From contig CAVUTF010000042.1 of NCBI GenBank assembly GCA_963744305.1, positions 1 through 64,000 of the forward strand: 64,000 nucleotides of DNA. Direction: 5' to 3'. Made by a program: the position numbers and the translations under genes. This document shows positions 20,820 to 28,966 of this stretch, one piece after another. A model generated the notes under the pieces. The model had not been told where the DNA came from, did not search any database, and worked only from the letters and a program-made list of their open reading frames with translations. The DNA comes from FEN-1219 sp963744305 (lineage in GTDB: Bacteria; Pseudomonadota; Gammaproteobacteria; Steroidobacterales; Rariloculaceae). How positions within the stretch are numbered: the first letter of the stretch is position 1; the number at the start of each line of letters is the position of its first letter.

Positions 20820-22205
20820 GTGAGCTTAAAGCCCATCTTAGAGCCCGGCCGCGACACCCCGCTCTACGGCGAATACGAGATCGTGATCTTGGGCGGCGGC
20901 CCGGCCGGCATTGCGGCGGCGATCGCCGCGGGCCGCAGCGGCCGCTCGACGATCGTCATCGAGCGCTACGGCTTCATGGGCGGGGCCGGCACGGCCGCGG
21001 GCCTGTCCACGTTTTGCGGCCTGCACGGCGTCGTTTTCGGCGAGCACAAGCAGATCGTGCACGGGGTCGCTGACGACATCCTCGAGCGCCTGCGCGCGAT
21101 GGACGGCCTGAACAAGCCCCACCTGACCGTCCGCGACCAGATCACGGCTCAGGCCTACGACATTTCGGCGTTCAAGATCGCCGCGGATGAGCTCATGGCG
21201 CAAAGCGGCGTCGAGGTGCTGTTCCATGCGTTCGGAGTAGGCGCCGTGATGACCTCGGCCGACCGTATCGACGCAGTGCTCGTGGAGACCAAATCGGGCC
21301 GGTTTGCCATTCGCGGGAAAATCTTCGTCGACGGCTCCGGCGACGGCGATCTTGCGGCTTGGACCGGCGTGCCGTACGAGATCGGCGACGGCGCGGGCAA
21401 CATGCTGTACCCCTCCACGATGTTCCGGATCAACGGGGTCGATCCCGCGAAGGCCGGCCGCGCGTGGGAGCTGGTCCCGCAGTTGATGGACGAGGCCGAG
21501 AAAAAGGGGCGCACGTTCCCGCGCAAGAAGCCGATCGTCCGGCCGCAGCGCAACCCGATCGAGTGGCGCGCGAATCTCACGCAGATCAAGAATCCGGACG
21601 GCACCGCCGTCAACGGCGTGGATGCTCGCCAACTTTCCTATGGCGAGGTCGAAGGCCGCCGGCAATGTTGGGACGTGTTCCAATTCATCAAGGAGGTGAC
21701 TCCGGGATTCGCCGATTCCTACATCGTCGAAATCGCGCCGCAGATCGGCATTCGCGAAACGCGCCGGATCGAGGGCGAGTATCGGCTGACGGAGCACGAC
21801 ATCTTGGGGTGCCGCGATTTCGACGATTCGATAGGCGTCAACGGCTGGCCGGTGGAGGCGCACATAAAAGGCGACGTGAAATTCGTCTTCACTGCGCCAG
21901 GCACGCGCGGCTACAACCAGATCCCGTATCGGATCATCGTGCCGAAGAAAGTCGAGAACCTGTTCGTGATCGGCCGCTGCGCGTCGATGTCGCACGAGGG
22001 TCAGTCCTCGGCGCGCGTGAGCGGCCCATGCTTCGTAATGGGACAAGCAGCGGGCACGGCCGCGGATCTCGCATTGCGCGCGGGCGTGCCGCCGCGTCAG
22101 GTGAACGTGCGTGCGTTGCAGGAGCGCTTGGTCGCGGCCGGGGCATTCCTCGGCGAGCCGCCGAGCGCAACGAGGACCGGCGGTGTCGCGCAAGCTGCGC
22201 AGTAA
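20820..22205 (+). CDS. FAD-dependent oxidoreductase (FAD_oxidored family)
   Basis: Intact 461-residue cytosolic flavoprotein. The dinucleotide-binding fingerprint IVILGGGPAGIAAAIAAGRSG lies at residues about 21-41, followed by an acidic IVIERYGFMGG that binds the FAD ribose and the GAGTAAGLSTFCGLHG stretch typical of this family (PF12831). KIFVDGSGDGDLAAWTGVP is the second FAD-contact motif, and NLFVIGRCASMSHEGQSSAR with VMGQAAGTAADLA is the C-terminal flavin motif. Substrate unknown. The GTG start at 20,820 is the first in frame. Its 3' end overlaps the dehydratase start by 23 bases, so the two are translationally linked. With a sugar-acid-type dehydratase next to it, oxidation of a sugar, polyol or carboxylate is plausible but not shown. 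Confidence 0.85.
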   Translation: MSLKPILEPGRDTPLYGEYEIVILGGGPAGIAAAIAAGRSGRSTIVIERYGFMGGAGTAAGLSTFCGLHGVVFGEHKQIVHGVADDILERLRAMDGLNKPHLTVRDQITAQAYDISAFKIAADELMAQSGVEVLFHAFGVGAVMTSADRIDAVLVETKSGRFAIRGKIFVDGSGDGDLAAWTGVPYEIGDGAGNMLYPSTMFRINGVDPAKAGRAWELVPQLMDEAEKKGRTFPRKKPIVRPQRNPIEWRANLTQIKNPDGTAVNGVDARQLSYGEVEGRRQCWDVFQFIKEVTPGFADSYIVEIAPQIGIRETRRIEGEYRLTEHDILGCRDFDDSIGVNGWPVEAHIKGDVKFVFTAPGTRGYNQIPYRIIVPKKVENLFVIGRCASMSHEGQSSARVSGPCFVMGQAAGTAADLALRAGVPPRQVNVRALQERLVAAGAFLGEPPSATRTGGVAQAAQ

Positions 22206-23868
22206 TCTTACGCCGGGCACCGCGCTCTGGGCCGGTCGCCGCGCGCAGTGGCGCGCGCTCGGCATTTCCGATGACGACATGGCTAAGCCCAAGATCGCGG
22301 TCGTCAACTCCTCGTCCGAGCTTTCGAGCTGCTTCAGTCACCTCGACGGCGTCGCCGCGGAGCTCAAAGCCGCGATCCGCGCCGCGGGCGGATTGCCGTT
22401 CGAGGTGCGAACGGCGGCGCCGAGCGACTTCATCACGAGTGCGGGCCGTCGCGGCGCGTACATCTTGCCGACGCGTGACTTGATCGCCGCCGATATCGAG
22501 GTGCAAGTCGAAGGGGCGTTGCTCGACGGCATGGTGTGTCTCGCGTCGTGCGACAAAACCACACCGGGTCAGCTCATGGCCGCGGGTAGGCTCGACATTC
22601 CGACGATCGTCGTCGTCTGTGGGTATCAGAAGAGCGGCGAGTATCGCGGCCAGCACGTCGACATCGAAGAGGTGTTCTTGAAATCGGGCTACGTCGCGTC
22701 GAGCGGCATCACGGTCGAGGAGCTCGGGGCCATGGCCGACGTCGCCGTCCAGAGTCCCGGCGTGTGCGCGGGCATGGGCACCGCAAACTCGATGCACATC
22801 GTCTGCGAGGCGCTCGGCATGGCGCTGCCGGGCAGCGCTCCGGTCGCCGCGCTCTCGCCGAAAATGTCGACGCAAGTGCGGGCCGCAGGGTTGAGAATCG
22901 TCGAGATGATCGAATCGGACCTGAAGCCGCGGGACATCATCACCGCAGGCTCGGTGAAGAATGCCGTGCTGATCGTGCTCGCGCTCTCGGGGTCCATCAA
23001 CTGCGTTAAGCATTTGCAGGCGATCGCCACGGAAGCGGAAGTCGACGTCGACGTTTATCAGCTCTTTGCCGACTACTCCGATCGCATTCCGCTGCTCGCT
23101 GCCGTGCGGCCGAATGGTCCGGGTCTCATCGAGGAATTCGAGCACGCAGGCGGTGCGCGCGCCGTGCTGAAGCGGCTCGAGCCGTTCCTCGATCTCGACG
23201 TGCGCACCGTCACGGGGACCACTCTGCGCGAGGTCTTGGAAGGCGTCGGCGTCACGGATGCAACAGTCATTCGCACGCTCGAGGAGCCGGTGTCCACGCG
23301 GCCGTCGATCGTCATCGTGCGCGGCAACCTGCTGCCGGGCGGCGGCATCGTGCGGCTCGGTGGCGCCGGCGAGCGGATGCTTCAGTTTCGCGGACCGGCG
23401 AACATCTTTCACTCGCGCGACGAAGCGCTCGCTGCGATCGCGCGCCGCGAAGTCAAGGCCGGCGAAGTCGTCGTGCTGCGCGGTCTCGGCGTGATCGGCG
23501 GACCCGGCATGGCGATGACTTCCGCTGTCGTGTTCGCGCTCGACGGCGCCGGCTTGATCGACGAAGTTGCGATGATCACCGAGGGGCAGCTCTCTGGCCT
23601 CGTGAACACCGGCCTCGTCGTCGGCGAGGCGTCGCCGGAAGCGGCGGCCGGCGGACCGCTTGCCTACGTCGACAACGGCGACGTGATTTCGATCGACGTG
23701 CAGCGCAAACGCGTCGACCTCGAGGTGAGCGACGCCGTGCTCGCCGAGCGGCGCAAGACGCCGCGGGAATTCGGCGCGCGTGGCGAGCGCGGTTGGCTCA
23801 AGGTCTATCAACGCACGGTTTCGCCCGTCCACGAGGGTGCCGTTCTTGCGCACGAGGGGAAGCAATGA
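22183..23868 (+). CDS. IlvD/Edd family dehydratase
   Basis: Fe-S dehydratase that removes water from a 2,3-dihydroxy acid; members act on branched-chain precursors, gluconate-6-P or free sugar acids. I place the start at GTG 22,183 (SRKLRSNLTPGTALW), because upstream codons are the neighbour's coding sequence in another frame; length 561 residues. Cluster cysteines are C50 (SSCFSH), one near residue 124 (CDKTTPGQ) and one near 196 (GVCAGMGTANSM), the IlvD-type set. C-terminal MITEGQLSGLVNTGLVVGEA and AYVDNGDVISIDV complete the domain. It is not with other ilv genes, and the operon partners argue for a catabolic sugar- or hydroxy-acid dehydratase rather than valine/isoleucine synthesis. The stop overlaps the next ATG (ATGA). 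Confidence 0.88.
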   Translation: MSRKLRSNLTPGTALWAGRRAQWRALGISDDDMAKPKIAVVNSSSELSSCFSHLDGVAAELKAAIRAAGGLPFEVRTAAPSDFITSAGRRGAYILPTRDLIAADIEVQVEGALLDGMVCLASCDKTTPGQLMAAGRLDIPTIVVVCGYQKSGEYRGQHVDIEEVFLKSGYVASSGITVEELGAMADVAVQSPGVCAGMGTANSMHIVCEALGMALPGSAPVAALSPKMSTQVRAAGLRIVEMIESDLKPRDIITAGSVKNAVLIVLALSGSINCVKHLQAIATEAEVDVDVYQLFADYSDRIPLLAAVRPNGPGLIEEFEHAGGARAVLKRLEPFLDLDVRTVTGTTLREVLEGVGVTDATVIRTLEEPVSTRPSIVIVRGNLLPGGGIVRLGGAGERMLQFRGPANIFHSRDEALAAIARREVKAGEVVVLRGLGVIGGPGMAMTSAVVFALDGAGLIDEVAMITEGQLSGLVNTGLVVGEASPEAAAGGPLAYVDNGDVISIDVQRKRVDLEVSDAVLAERRKTPREFGARGERGWLKVYQRTVSPVHEGAVLAHEGKQ

Positions 23869-24620
23869 GCGGCAAAGCAGTGCGACTCGCCATGCTGATC
23901 GGTGGTTGTGCGGTCGTCTGCGCAGGCTGCTCGGCGCGCGACGAAGCCCGCGACTCTGCGGCGCTTGCGCAGCAGATCGCGGCGCTCGAGGGCGCCGTAG
24001 CGGAGGCGAAGCAAACCCTGCAGCGGCTCGAGGACTACGACGAGCTCGAGAACCTCGCCGGTGCGTACGGCCACTATGTCGACAAGTCGCGGCACGACGA
24101 CGTCGCCGATCTGTTCTCTCGAAATGGCGTCGTCGAGATCTACGGGCGCGGCGTATTTTTGGGCCAGGACCGCGTGCGGCAATACATGCACAACTTGAGC
24201 CCCTCGATCGGCCCGCGCGAGGGCTCGCTGTTCAATCACATGCACCTGCAGCCCGTGATTCACGTGGCGCCCGACGGCCAGACCGCGAACGTGCGCTCGC
24301 GCCCGTTCATCATGTTCGGCATCCATGGCGTGAACGCGCAGTGGGGCAGCGGCGTCTACGAGAACCGCTTCGTCAAGGAAGACGGCGTCTGGAAATTCGA
24401 CTACCTCCACGGCTATTGGACGTTCTACACGAACTACGAGGATGGCTGGACGCGGCGGGCGTCGCCGATGTTCGGGCAGTACGAGCGCCTGCCGCCGGAT
24501 CGGCCGCAATCAGTGCCGTACGAGGGTTATCCGGCCCCGTTCGTACCGCCGTTCCACTACGTGAATCCGGTCAGCGGCCGCAGCGATCACTTCGGAGATT
24601 CGCGCCTGCGCCAACCGTAG
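23865..24620 (+). CDS. SnoaL/NTF2-like lipoprotein
   Basis: 251 residues. The N-terminus MSGKAVRLAMLIGGCAVVCA followed by GCSARDE is a lipoprotein signal with the acylated cysteine in CAGC. A short coiled-coil-like stretch (AALAQQIAALEGAVAEAKQTL) follows. The rest is a nuclear-transport-factor-2 fold domain of the SnoaL type: YDELENLAGAYGHYVDKSRH, DDVADLFSRNGVVEIYGRG, VYENRFVKEDGVWKFDYLHG. These domains hold small hydrophobic or hydroxylated ligands, sometimes as dehydratases or isomerases. Membrane anchoring facing the periplasm is expected. Start overlaps the dehydratase stop, making it the third gene of the operon. A protein of this fold with an oxidoreductase and a dehydratase suggests a dedicated catabolic step for a ring or hydroxy acid; substrate not known. 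Confidence 0.82.
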   Translation: MSGKAVRLAMLIGGCAVVCAGCSARDEARDSAALAQQIAALEGAVAEAKQTLQRLEDYDELENLAGAYGHYVDKSRHDDVADLFSRNGVVEIYGRGVFLGQDRVRQYMHNLSPSIGPREGSLFNHMHLQPVIHVAPDGQTANVRSRPFIMFGIHGVNAQWGSGVYENRFVKEDGVWKFDYLHGYWTFYTNYEDGWTRRASPMFGQYERLPPDRPQSVPYEGYPAPFVPPFHYVNPVSGRSDHFGDSRLRQP

Positions 24621-24621
24621 C

Positions 24622-24658
24622 GGTGTCAGGCACGGGGTCAGGCACGGGGCCTGACCCC
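24622..24658. repeat. GGGGTCAGGC hairpin and tandem half units, copy 3
   Basis: Stem GGGGTCAGGC (24,634-24,643), loop ACGGG, stem GCCTGACCCC (24,649-24,658). A further GTGTCAGGCAC unit precedes it. It starts a few bases after the lipoprotein stop, consistent with the gene-end preference of the family. Confidence 0.8.
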
Positions 24659-24736
24659 GCTCAGGTCGGCGGCATCGGCGGGTAGCGTTCCCGCCCTGCA
24701 CTTGCACAACGTAGTCTACGCTGGCATTCTGCATGC

Positions 24737-24972
24737 ATGACGATACAGATTACGATCAGGGACGTACCTGAAAAAGTTCGCGACGAGTTGGCCGCGCGCG
24801 CCGCGCTCCAGGGAAAATCGATGCAAGAGTTCCTGCGTAGCGAGCTCGAACGCCTGGCGCGCGCCCATCGATCGAGGCATGGCTCGACGAGGTTCGCAAG
24901 AGAAAAAGCGCAGCGCAAACGCGAGTGACTTCCAAGGAAATCCTTCGGCATCGCAACGCTGACAGACGTTGA
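24737..24972 (+). CDS. vapB: VapB/FitA-type antitoxin (one frame break)
   Basis: Ribbon-helix-helix antitoxin. The start MTIQITIRDVPEKVRDELAA at ATG 24,737 is the DNA-binding ribbon and first helix of FitA-like proteins, then RAALQGKSMQEFLRSELERL. A frame change near 24,862 restores SIEAWLDEVRKRKSAAQTRV, the toxin-wrapping C-terminal segment, ending at TGA 24,970-24,972. Length about 78 residues. The stop overlaps the TTG start of the toxin gene, the usual coupling that lets antitoxin be made first. The pair is expected to repress its own promoter through the antitoxin. Confidence 0.85.
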
Positions 24973-25369
24973 GCGCGGTAATCGATGCGTCCGTTCTCGT
25001 CGCCGCGATGGTCGACACCGGCCCCAACGGCATTTGGGCCGAAACGGTGCTCAGCGGCGGTTTGCTTTATGGCCCGGAGCTGCTGGCGGCCGAGACGACG
25101 AATATCCTTCGTCGCTTGGAACGGGCAAAGCGCATCACATCGCTCGAAGCGAATACCGCGCATGAAGATCACAAGCGCCTCGAGATCGAGCTCTACCCTT
25201 TGCACCCTTCGCTGACCGCGTCTGGATGCTGCGGCATACGCTAACGAGCTACGACGCATGGTATGTCGCAGTGGCGGAAGCGCTCGGGCTGCCGCTTGCG
25301 ACGCTGGACCTTCGCTTGGCGAGCGCAGGCGGGCCCGCCTGTGAGTTCCTGTTGCCCCGCGGTCAATGA
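24969..25369 (+). CDS. vapC: VapC/FitB-type PIN-domain toxin (one frame break)
   Basis: PIN-domain ribonuclease, toxic when free of its antitoxin. TTG start at 24,969 (SAVIDASVLVAAMVD) carries the first catalytic Asp; AETTNILRRLE carries the conserved Glu. A frame change near 25,203 restores FAPFADRVWMLRHTL, SYDAWYVAVAEALGLPLATL with the third acidic residue, and DLRLASAGGP with the fourth, before TGA 25,367-25,369. About 133 residues, normal for VapC. As read the toxin would be truncated after 91 residues and lack two acidic residues, so either it is dead or the base is a sequencing error. A repeat copy follows within 55 bases. Confidence 0.87.
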
Positions 25370-25420
25370 CATGCACCTTCGGAGCCCTTGCCAACGCTAG
25401 CCGTAGCGGGATCCGGCACG

Positions 25421-25524
25421 AATCGGGTCGGGTACCAATTTCCGCAGCCGCCATCGGGGCCCACGGTCACGGCGGAAATTGGTACCCGACCGATTTCGAG
25501 GTCCCGAGCCTGACCCCGCTCAGG
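25421..25524. repeat. GGGTCGGGTACC inverted repeat, copy 4, plus GCCTGACCCC half unit
   Basis: Arms AATCGGGTCGGGTACCAATT... at 25,421-25,444 and complement at 25,473-25,496, differing by one deleted C. A half unit GCCTGACCCCGCTCAGG at 25,508-25,524 carries the stop codon of the LysR gene, which reads into the family sequence. Located between convergent vapC and lysR. Confidence 0.82.
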
Positions 25525-26453
25525 CGGGCGGCTTCGCCGAGCATTCCGCGACGGCAATGAGCCATTCACGAAACGCTGCGACCTTCGGCAGCTTCAGATA
25601 GGACTCCGGACAGACGAAGTAGTAGCTGCTCGCAAAACGAAGAGCGTGCGGATGCGCGAGCACGAGGTGGCCCGCCGCGATCGCAGAGGCCGCGAGCGAC
25701 CAGCGCGACGAGCGCGAGCCCTTGCCCCTGCTCGGCTGCGTGCAGCACCGACACCGAGTCGTCGAACGCCGTGCCTCCTACGGGCCACACCTCTTTGTTC
25801 TCGTCTTTGCCGGTCAGCCAAATTTCCCAGGGCTCGCTGGAGCTGTGCACGAGAGGGTAATCGCCGACGTCACGAGGCCCGCGCAAGCGGCCATAACGCT
25901 TCAACAGCCCTGGTGTGCAGACCGCGACGAGCCACTCGTCCATGACTCTTTCGGCATGAACGCGGGGCCAGCCGCCGCGGCCGAAGCGAATCGCGACGTG
26001 CACATCATCGCGCGCGAAATCGACGAGCGACACGCTGGTCCGGACCTGCAGGTCGATCTTCGGATGCGCTTGCCGGAACGCCGGCAGACGCGCCATGAAC
26101 CACCTCTGCAAGAACGAGGACAGCAGGCTGATCGTCAACGCGCCGCCGCGCGCCGACTTGATCGCCCGAAACCCGAGCTCGAGCTCGTCCAAGCCTCGGC
26201 GCACATAAGGTAGGAGAGACTCTCCTTCGGCCGTCAACTGCACGTCACGCCGATTGCGACGAAACAATCGCACCTGCAGATACTGCTCCAGGGATTTGAT
26301 CTGCATGCTCACGGCGGCCGTGGTGACGTGCAGTGCATCTGCCGCCGCACTGAAGCTCTGTTGCGTGGCAACGGCCTCGAATACCCGCACTGCATTCAGC
26401 GGCAATCGGGCCGATCGCGCGGACGTTTTGTCTTGTTGGGTTTTCTTTTTCAC
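25520..26453 (-). CDS. LysR-type regulator, GcvA-like (one frame break)
   Basis: Transcription factor of about 311 residues. The N-terminal winged helix is clear: LPLNAVRVFEAVATQQSFSA, AADALHVTTAAVSMQIKSLE, VRLFRRNRRDVQLTAEGESL. The effector domain follows with LLSSFLQRWFMARLPAFRQA and DVHVAIRFGRGGWP, the GcvA/AmpR-like signature. A frame change near 25,695 restores AIAAGHLVLAHPHALRFASS and YYFVCPESYLKLPKVAAFREW, ending AECSAKPPA before TGA 25,522-25,520. It is divergent from the urcA-family gene, with a dyad between them that fits a LysR box, so autoregulation and control of that neighbour are likely. Ligand unknown. Confidence 0.9.
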
Positions 26454-26467
26454 TCGTTCGACGGGAT

Positions 26468-26499
26468 CGATGCTTCAGGACAACTGAACGATGCTTCAG
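26468..26499. promoter_or_regulatory. Candidate LysR operator
   Basis: Direct repeats CGATGCTTCAG at 26,468-26,478 and 26,489-26,499 are 21 bases apart, two helical turns. Between them TTCAG-GACAA-CTGAA (26,474-26,488) is a dyad containing T-N11-A, the LysR-box pattern. It lies 15 bases in front of the lysR start and about 115 bases in front of the urcA-type gene. Confidence 0.5.
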
Positions 26500-26611
26500 A
26501 GACTGGAATTGCCGCTCGCGTCGCACGGCTCGAGAATGACCGCCATCGAAACCCAGTTCCTAGCACCAGCGGAATCGAATCACGACATTCAAAACTTTTC
26601 GGGAGGGCGAC

Positions 26612-26963
26612 ATGTTCAAAGTTATCGGAAAATATGCACTTGCCATCGCGGCGTTCAGCGCCGTTGGAGCCGTCTCGCTCGGCTCCAGCGCGCAGGCAGC
26701 GGAGCAATCCGCTGGCCGTACCGACCGTCACCGTACGTTACGCCGATCTCAATCTCAATACGGCCGAGGGCGTGGAAGCGTTGTACGCTCGTTTGCGAGC
26801 TGCTGCGAAGAAGGCGTGCAGTCAGCACGAAGGACGCGCACTCATCAACGTCGTCGAGTGGAGAACCTGCTACACCCAGGCGCTCGAGAAAGCAGTCAGC
26901 AACGTGAAATCGGAACACTTGAGTGTGCTGCATCGGGAGAGTGCGCGGGAGACGTTGTCCTGA
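26612..26963 (+). CDS. UrcA family exported protein (one frame break)
   Basis: Small periplasmic protein of about 117 residues. Start ATG 26,612 follows a strong ribosome-binding site (CGGGAGGGCGAC). The signal peptide is MFKVIGKYALAIAAFSAVGA followed by VSLGSSAQAAEQ. A frame change near 26,712 restores LAVPTVTVRYADLNLNTAEG, the diagnostic UrcA element, then VEALYARLRAAAKKACSQHE and WRTCYTQALEKAVSNV with two cysteines that probably form a disulfide. Function is unknown; the family is found in sphingomonads, caulobacters and some gammaproteobacteria. Divergent from the LysR gene and followed by a strong hairpin. Confidence 0.85.
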
Positions 26964-26971
26964 GTGCTCGC

Positions 26972-27003
26972 GGGCAGCGGCGGCATCCGAACCGCCGCTG
27001 CCC
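26972..27003 (+). terminator. Hairpin after the urcA-type gene
   Basis: GGGCAGCGGCGG (26,972-26,983), loop CATCCGAA, CCGCCGCTGCCC (26,992-27,003): a perfect 12-bp stem 9 bases after the stop. The 3' side continues CCCTTATC, so the T-tract is poor. Termination is likely, factor-independent efficiency uncertain. Confidence 0.6.
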
Positions 27004-27072
27004 CCCTTATCTCTGCCGTCATGAGCGCGGCGAGTGGCTTTCGTGAACGAAGGCCGCTATTTTTACGGAGAG

Positions 27073-28300
27073 ATGAACCGCTCGGCGACTTTCCTCCTCA
27101 CACTAGCTGACATTCAGGCGGCCGCCGCGCGCACGAAAGGCGCAGTGCGACGCACGCCCGCGGACGCCTCGCACACGCTCGTCGGCGATCCTCGGGTTGT
27201 GAAATCCGCCTGAAGTTCGAGATCTTTCAGTTCACTGCGTCATTCAAGGAGCGCGGCGCGCTCAACAAGCTGCTCACGCTGACGGACGAGGAGCGCAGCC
27301 GCGGCGTGATCACGGTATCGGCCGGGAATCACGCGCAGGCCGTCGCGTATCACTGCCGCCGGCTCGGCATTCCTGCGACCGTGGTAATGCCGCGCCATAC
27401 GCCGTTCTCGAAGGTGTCACGCGCGCAAGAGCTCGGCGCCGACGTCGTCCTCGAGGGCCAAGGTTTTGCCGAAGCGGTGATTGCGGCCGAGAAGCTGCGA
27501 GCCGCGAAAGGCGCAACGTTAGTCCACCCATTCGATGATCCGCTCGTGATCGCGGGCCAAGGAACTCTCGCGCTGGAGTTCCTCGAGGATTTCCCCGACC
27601 TCGATGCACTCGTCGTACCCGTCGGCGGCGGGGGCTTGATCGCCGGATGCGCCGTTGCCGCGAAAGCCGTGAAGCCGCGCATCAAGGTGATCGGCGTGCA
27701 GACGGCATCGTTCCCCGGCATGAGTCATGCGTTCCGCAAAGGCGATGCTGGATCGCACCGCCAAACGATTGCGGACGGCATCGCAGTCAAGGCCCCGGGC
27801 CGGATCACTCGAGCCGTCGCTGCAGATCTCGTTGACGACATCTTGGTCGTGAGCGAGGACGCGATCGAACGCGCCATCTGCGCCCTCGTAGAGATCGAAA
27901 AGGTCGTGGTCGAAGGCGCCGGAGCCGTGCCGTTGGCGGCCGTTGCGGCGCATCCGAAGGTCTTCGCAGGCAAGCGCGTCGGTCTGCGTGCTTTCGGGAG
28001 CGAACATCGACAGCCGGGCGCTTGCCGGATGTTTGCTCCGCGGCCTCGTGCGCGATGGCCGCATCGTCCGGCTGTCGATCGAAATGGAAGATGTGCCGGG
28101 CAATTTGGCGCGCGTCGCATCGGTGATCGGCGATGCGGGCGGCAACATCATCGAGGTGCTGCATCAGCGTTTGAGCGCCGATCTCTCGTTGCGCTACGCG
28201 GGTCTACGATATCCAGTTGGAAACGCGCGACCGTCACCACACCGACAAGATCGTGACGGCCCTGAAGCAAGCCGGTTTCGCCGTGACCGTTCGCGGCTGA
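27073..28300 (+). CDS. ilvA: Threonine ammonia-lyase with C-terminal ACT domain (frame-broken)
   Basis: PLP enzyme that converts threonine to 2-oxobutyrate. The start at ATG 27,073 (MNRSATFLLTLADIQAAAAR) precedes a frame change near 27,198; TASFKERGALNKLL carries the PLP lysine, VITVSAGNHAQAVAYH follows, and VVPVGGGGLIAGCAVAAKAV is the phosphate-binding loop. Further frame changes near 27,985 and 28,195 restore VLSGANIDSRALAGCLLRGL, an ACT-domain stretch (VPGNLARVASVIGDAGGNII) and the end KIVTALKQAGFAVTVRG before TGA. At about 409 residues it is the short, single-ACT class shared by biodegradative-type and several biosynthetic enzymes. GST gene follows at 16 bases. Both isoleucine synthesis and threonine breakdown remain possible; ilvA is used for the general function. 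Confidence 0.88.
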
Positions 28301-28315
28301 ACGTCGGAGGCGACC

Positions 28316-28951
28316 ATGGGACGAATGAAACTGTTTGGCGAGCCAGGTTGGGGCTCCGCGATCGTCGAGGCACAGCTTGCCTGGTACGGTTTCGCGTACG
28401 ACTTCGACCGCGTCGGCGATCTGTTCAAATCGGCCGAATCGCGGCAACGACTCGCGACCGTGAATCCGTTGGCGCAGATCCCGACGCTGGTGCTCGACGA
28501 CGGCACGGTCATGACCGAAAGCGCCGCGATCACGTTGCATCTCGCCGACGTCGCCGGCGACGACTCGCTCGTGCCCGGCGCCGGGCATGCATCCCGCGCC
28601 GCGTTTCTGCGTTGGTTGATGTTCATCGTCGCGAACATCTATCCAACCTATACCTACGCCGACGATCCGACGCGTTTCGTCGAGGTGAGCGACGCGCAGC
28701 AGAGCTTCAAGAACGCCGTCGATCGGTACGCGCAAAAGCTCTACGCGATTCTCGACGGCGAAGCCGGCGAGCCGTGGTTCCTCGGCGAGCGCTTCTGCGC
28801 ACTCGACATCTACGTCTGCGTGATGAGCCGGTGGCGGCCGAAGCGACCCTGGTTTGCCGAGCATGCGCCGCGCTTGTTCGCCATTGCGTCGCGTACGGAA
28901 GCCGTCGACCGGCTCCAGGCAGTCTGGCGAAAGAACTATCCGGACGGCTAG
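28316..28951 (+). CDS. Glutathione S-transferase family protein
   Basis: Intact, 211 residues. N-terminal thioredoxin-like domain: MKLFGEPGWGSAIVEAQLAW, NPLAQIPTLVLDDGTVMTES (the cis-proline and the TES glutathione-binding motif), AAITLHLADV. C-terminal all-helical domain includes RAAFLRWLMFIVANIYPTYT and FLGERFCALDIYVCVMSRW with the N-capping helix region. The catalytic residue is probably Ser or Cys rather than Tyr, as in bacterial beta/theta-like classes, but this cannot be fixed from sequence. Cytosolic. Sits 16 bases after the threonine ammonia-lyase gene and is probably co-transcribed. Confidence 0.9.
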   Translation: MGRMKLFGEPGWGSAIVEAQLAWYGFAYDFDRVGDLFKSAESRQRLATVNPLAQIPTLVLDDGTVMTESAAITLHLADVAGDDSLVPGAGHASRAAFLRWLMFIVANIYPTYTYADDPTRFVEVSDAQQSFKNAVDRYAQKLYAILDGEAGEPWFLGERFCALDIYVCVMSRWRPKRPWFAEHAPRLFAIASRTEAVDRLQAVWRKNYPDG

Positions 28952-28966
28952 CGCCGCGCGCCGCCG

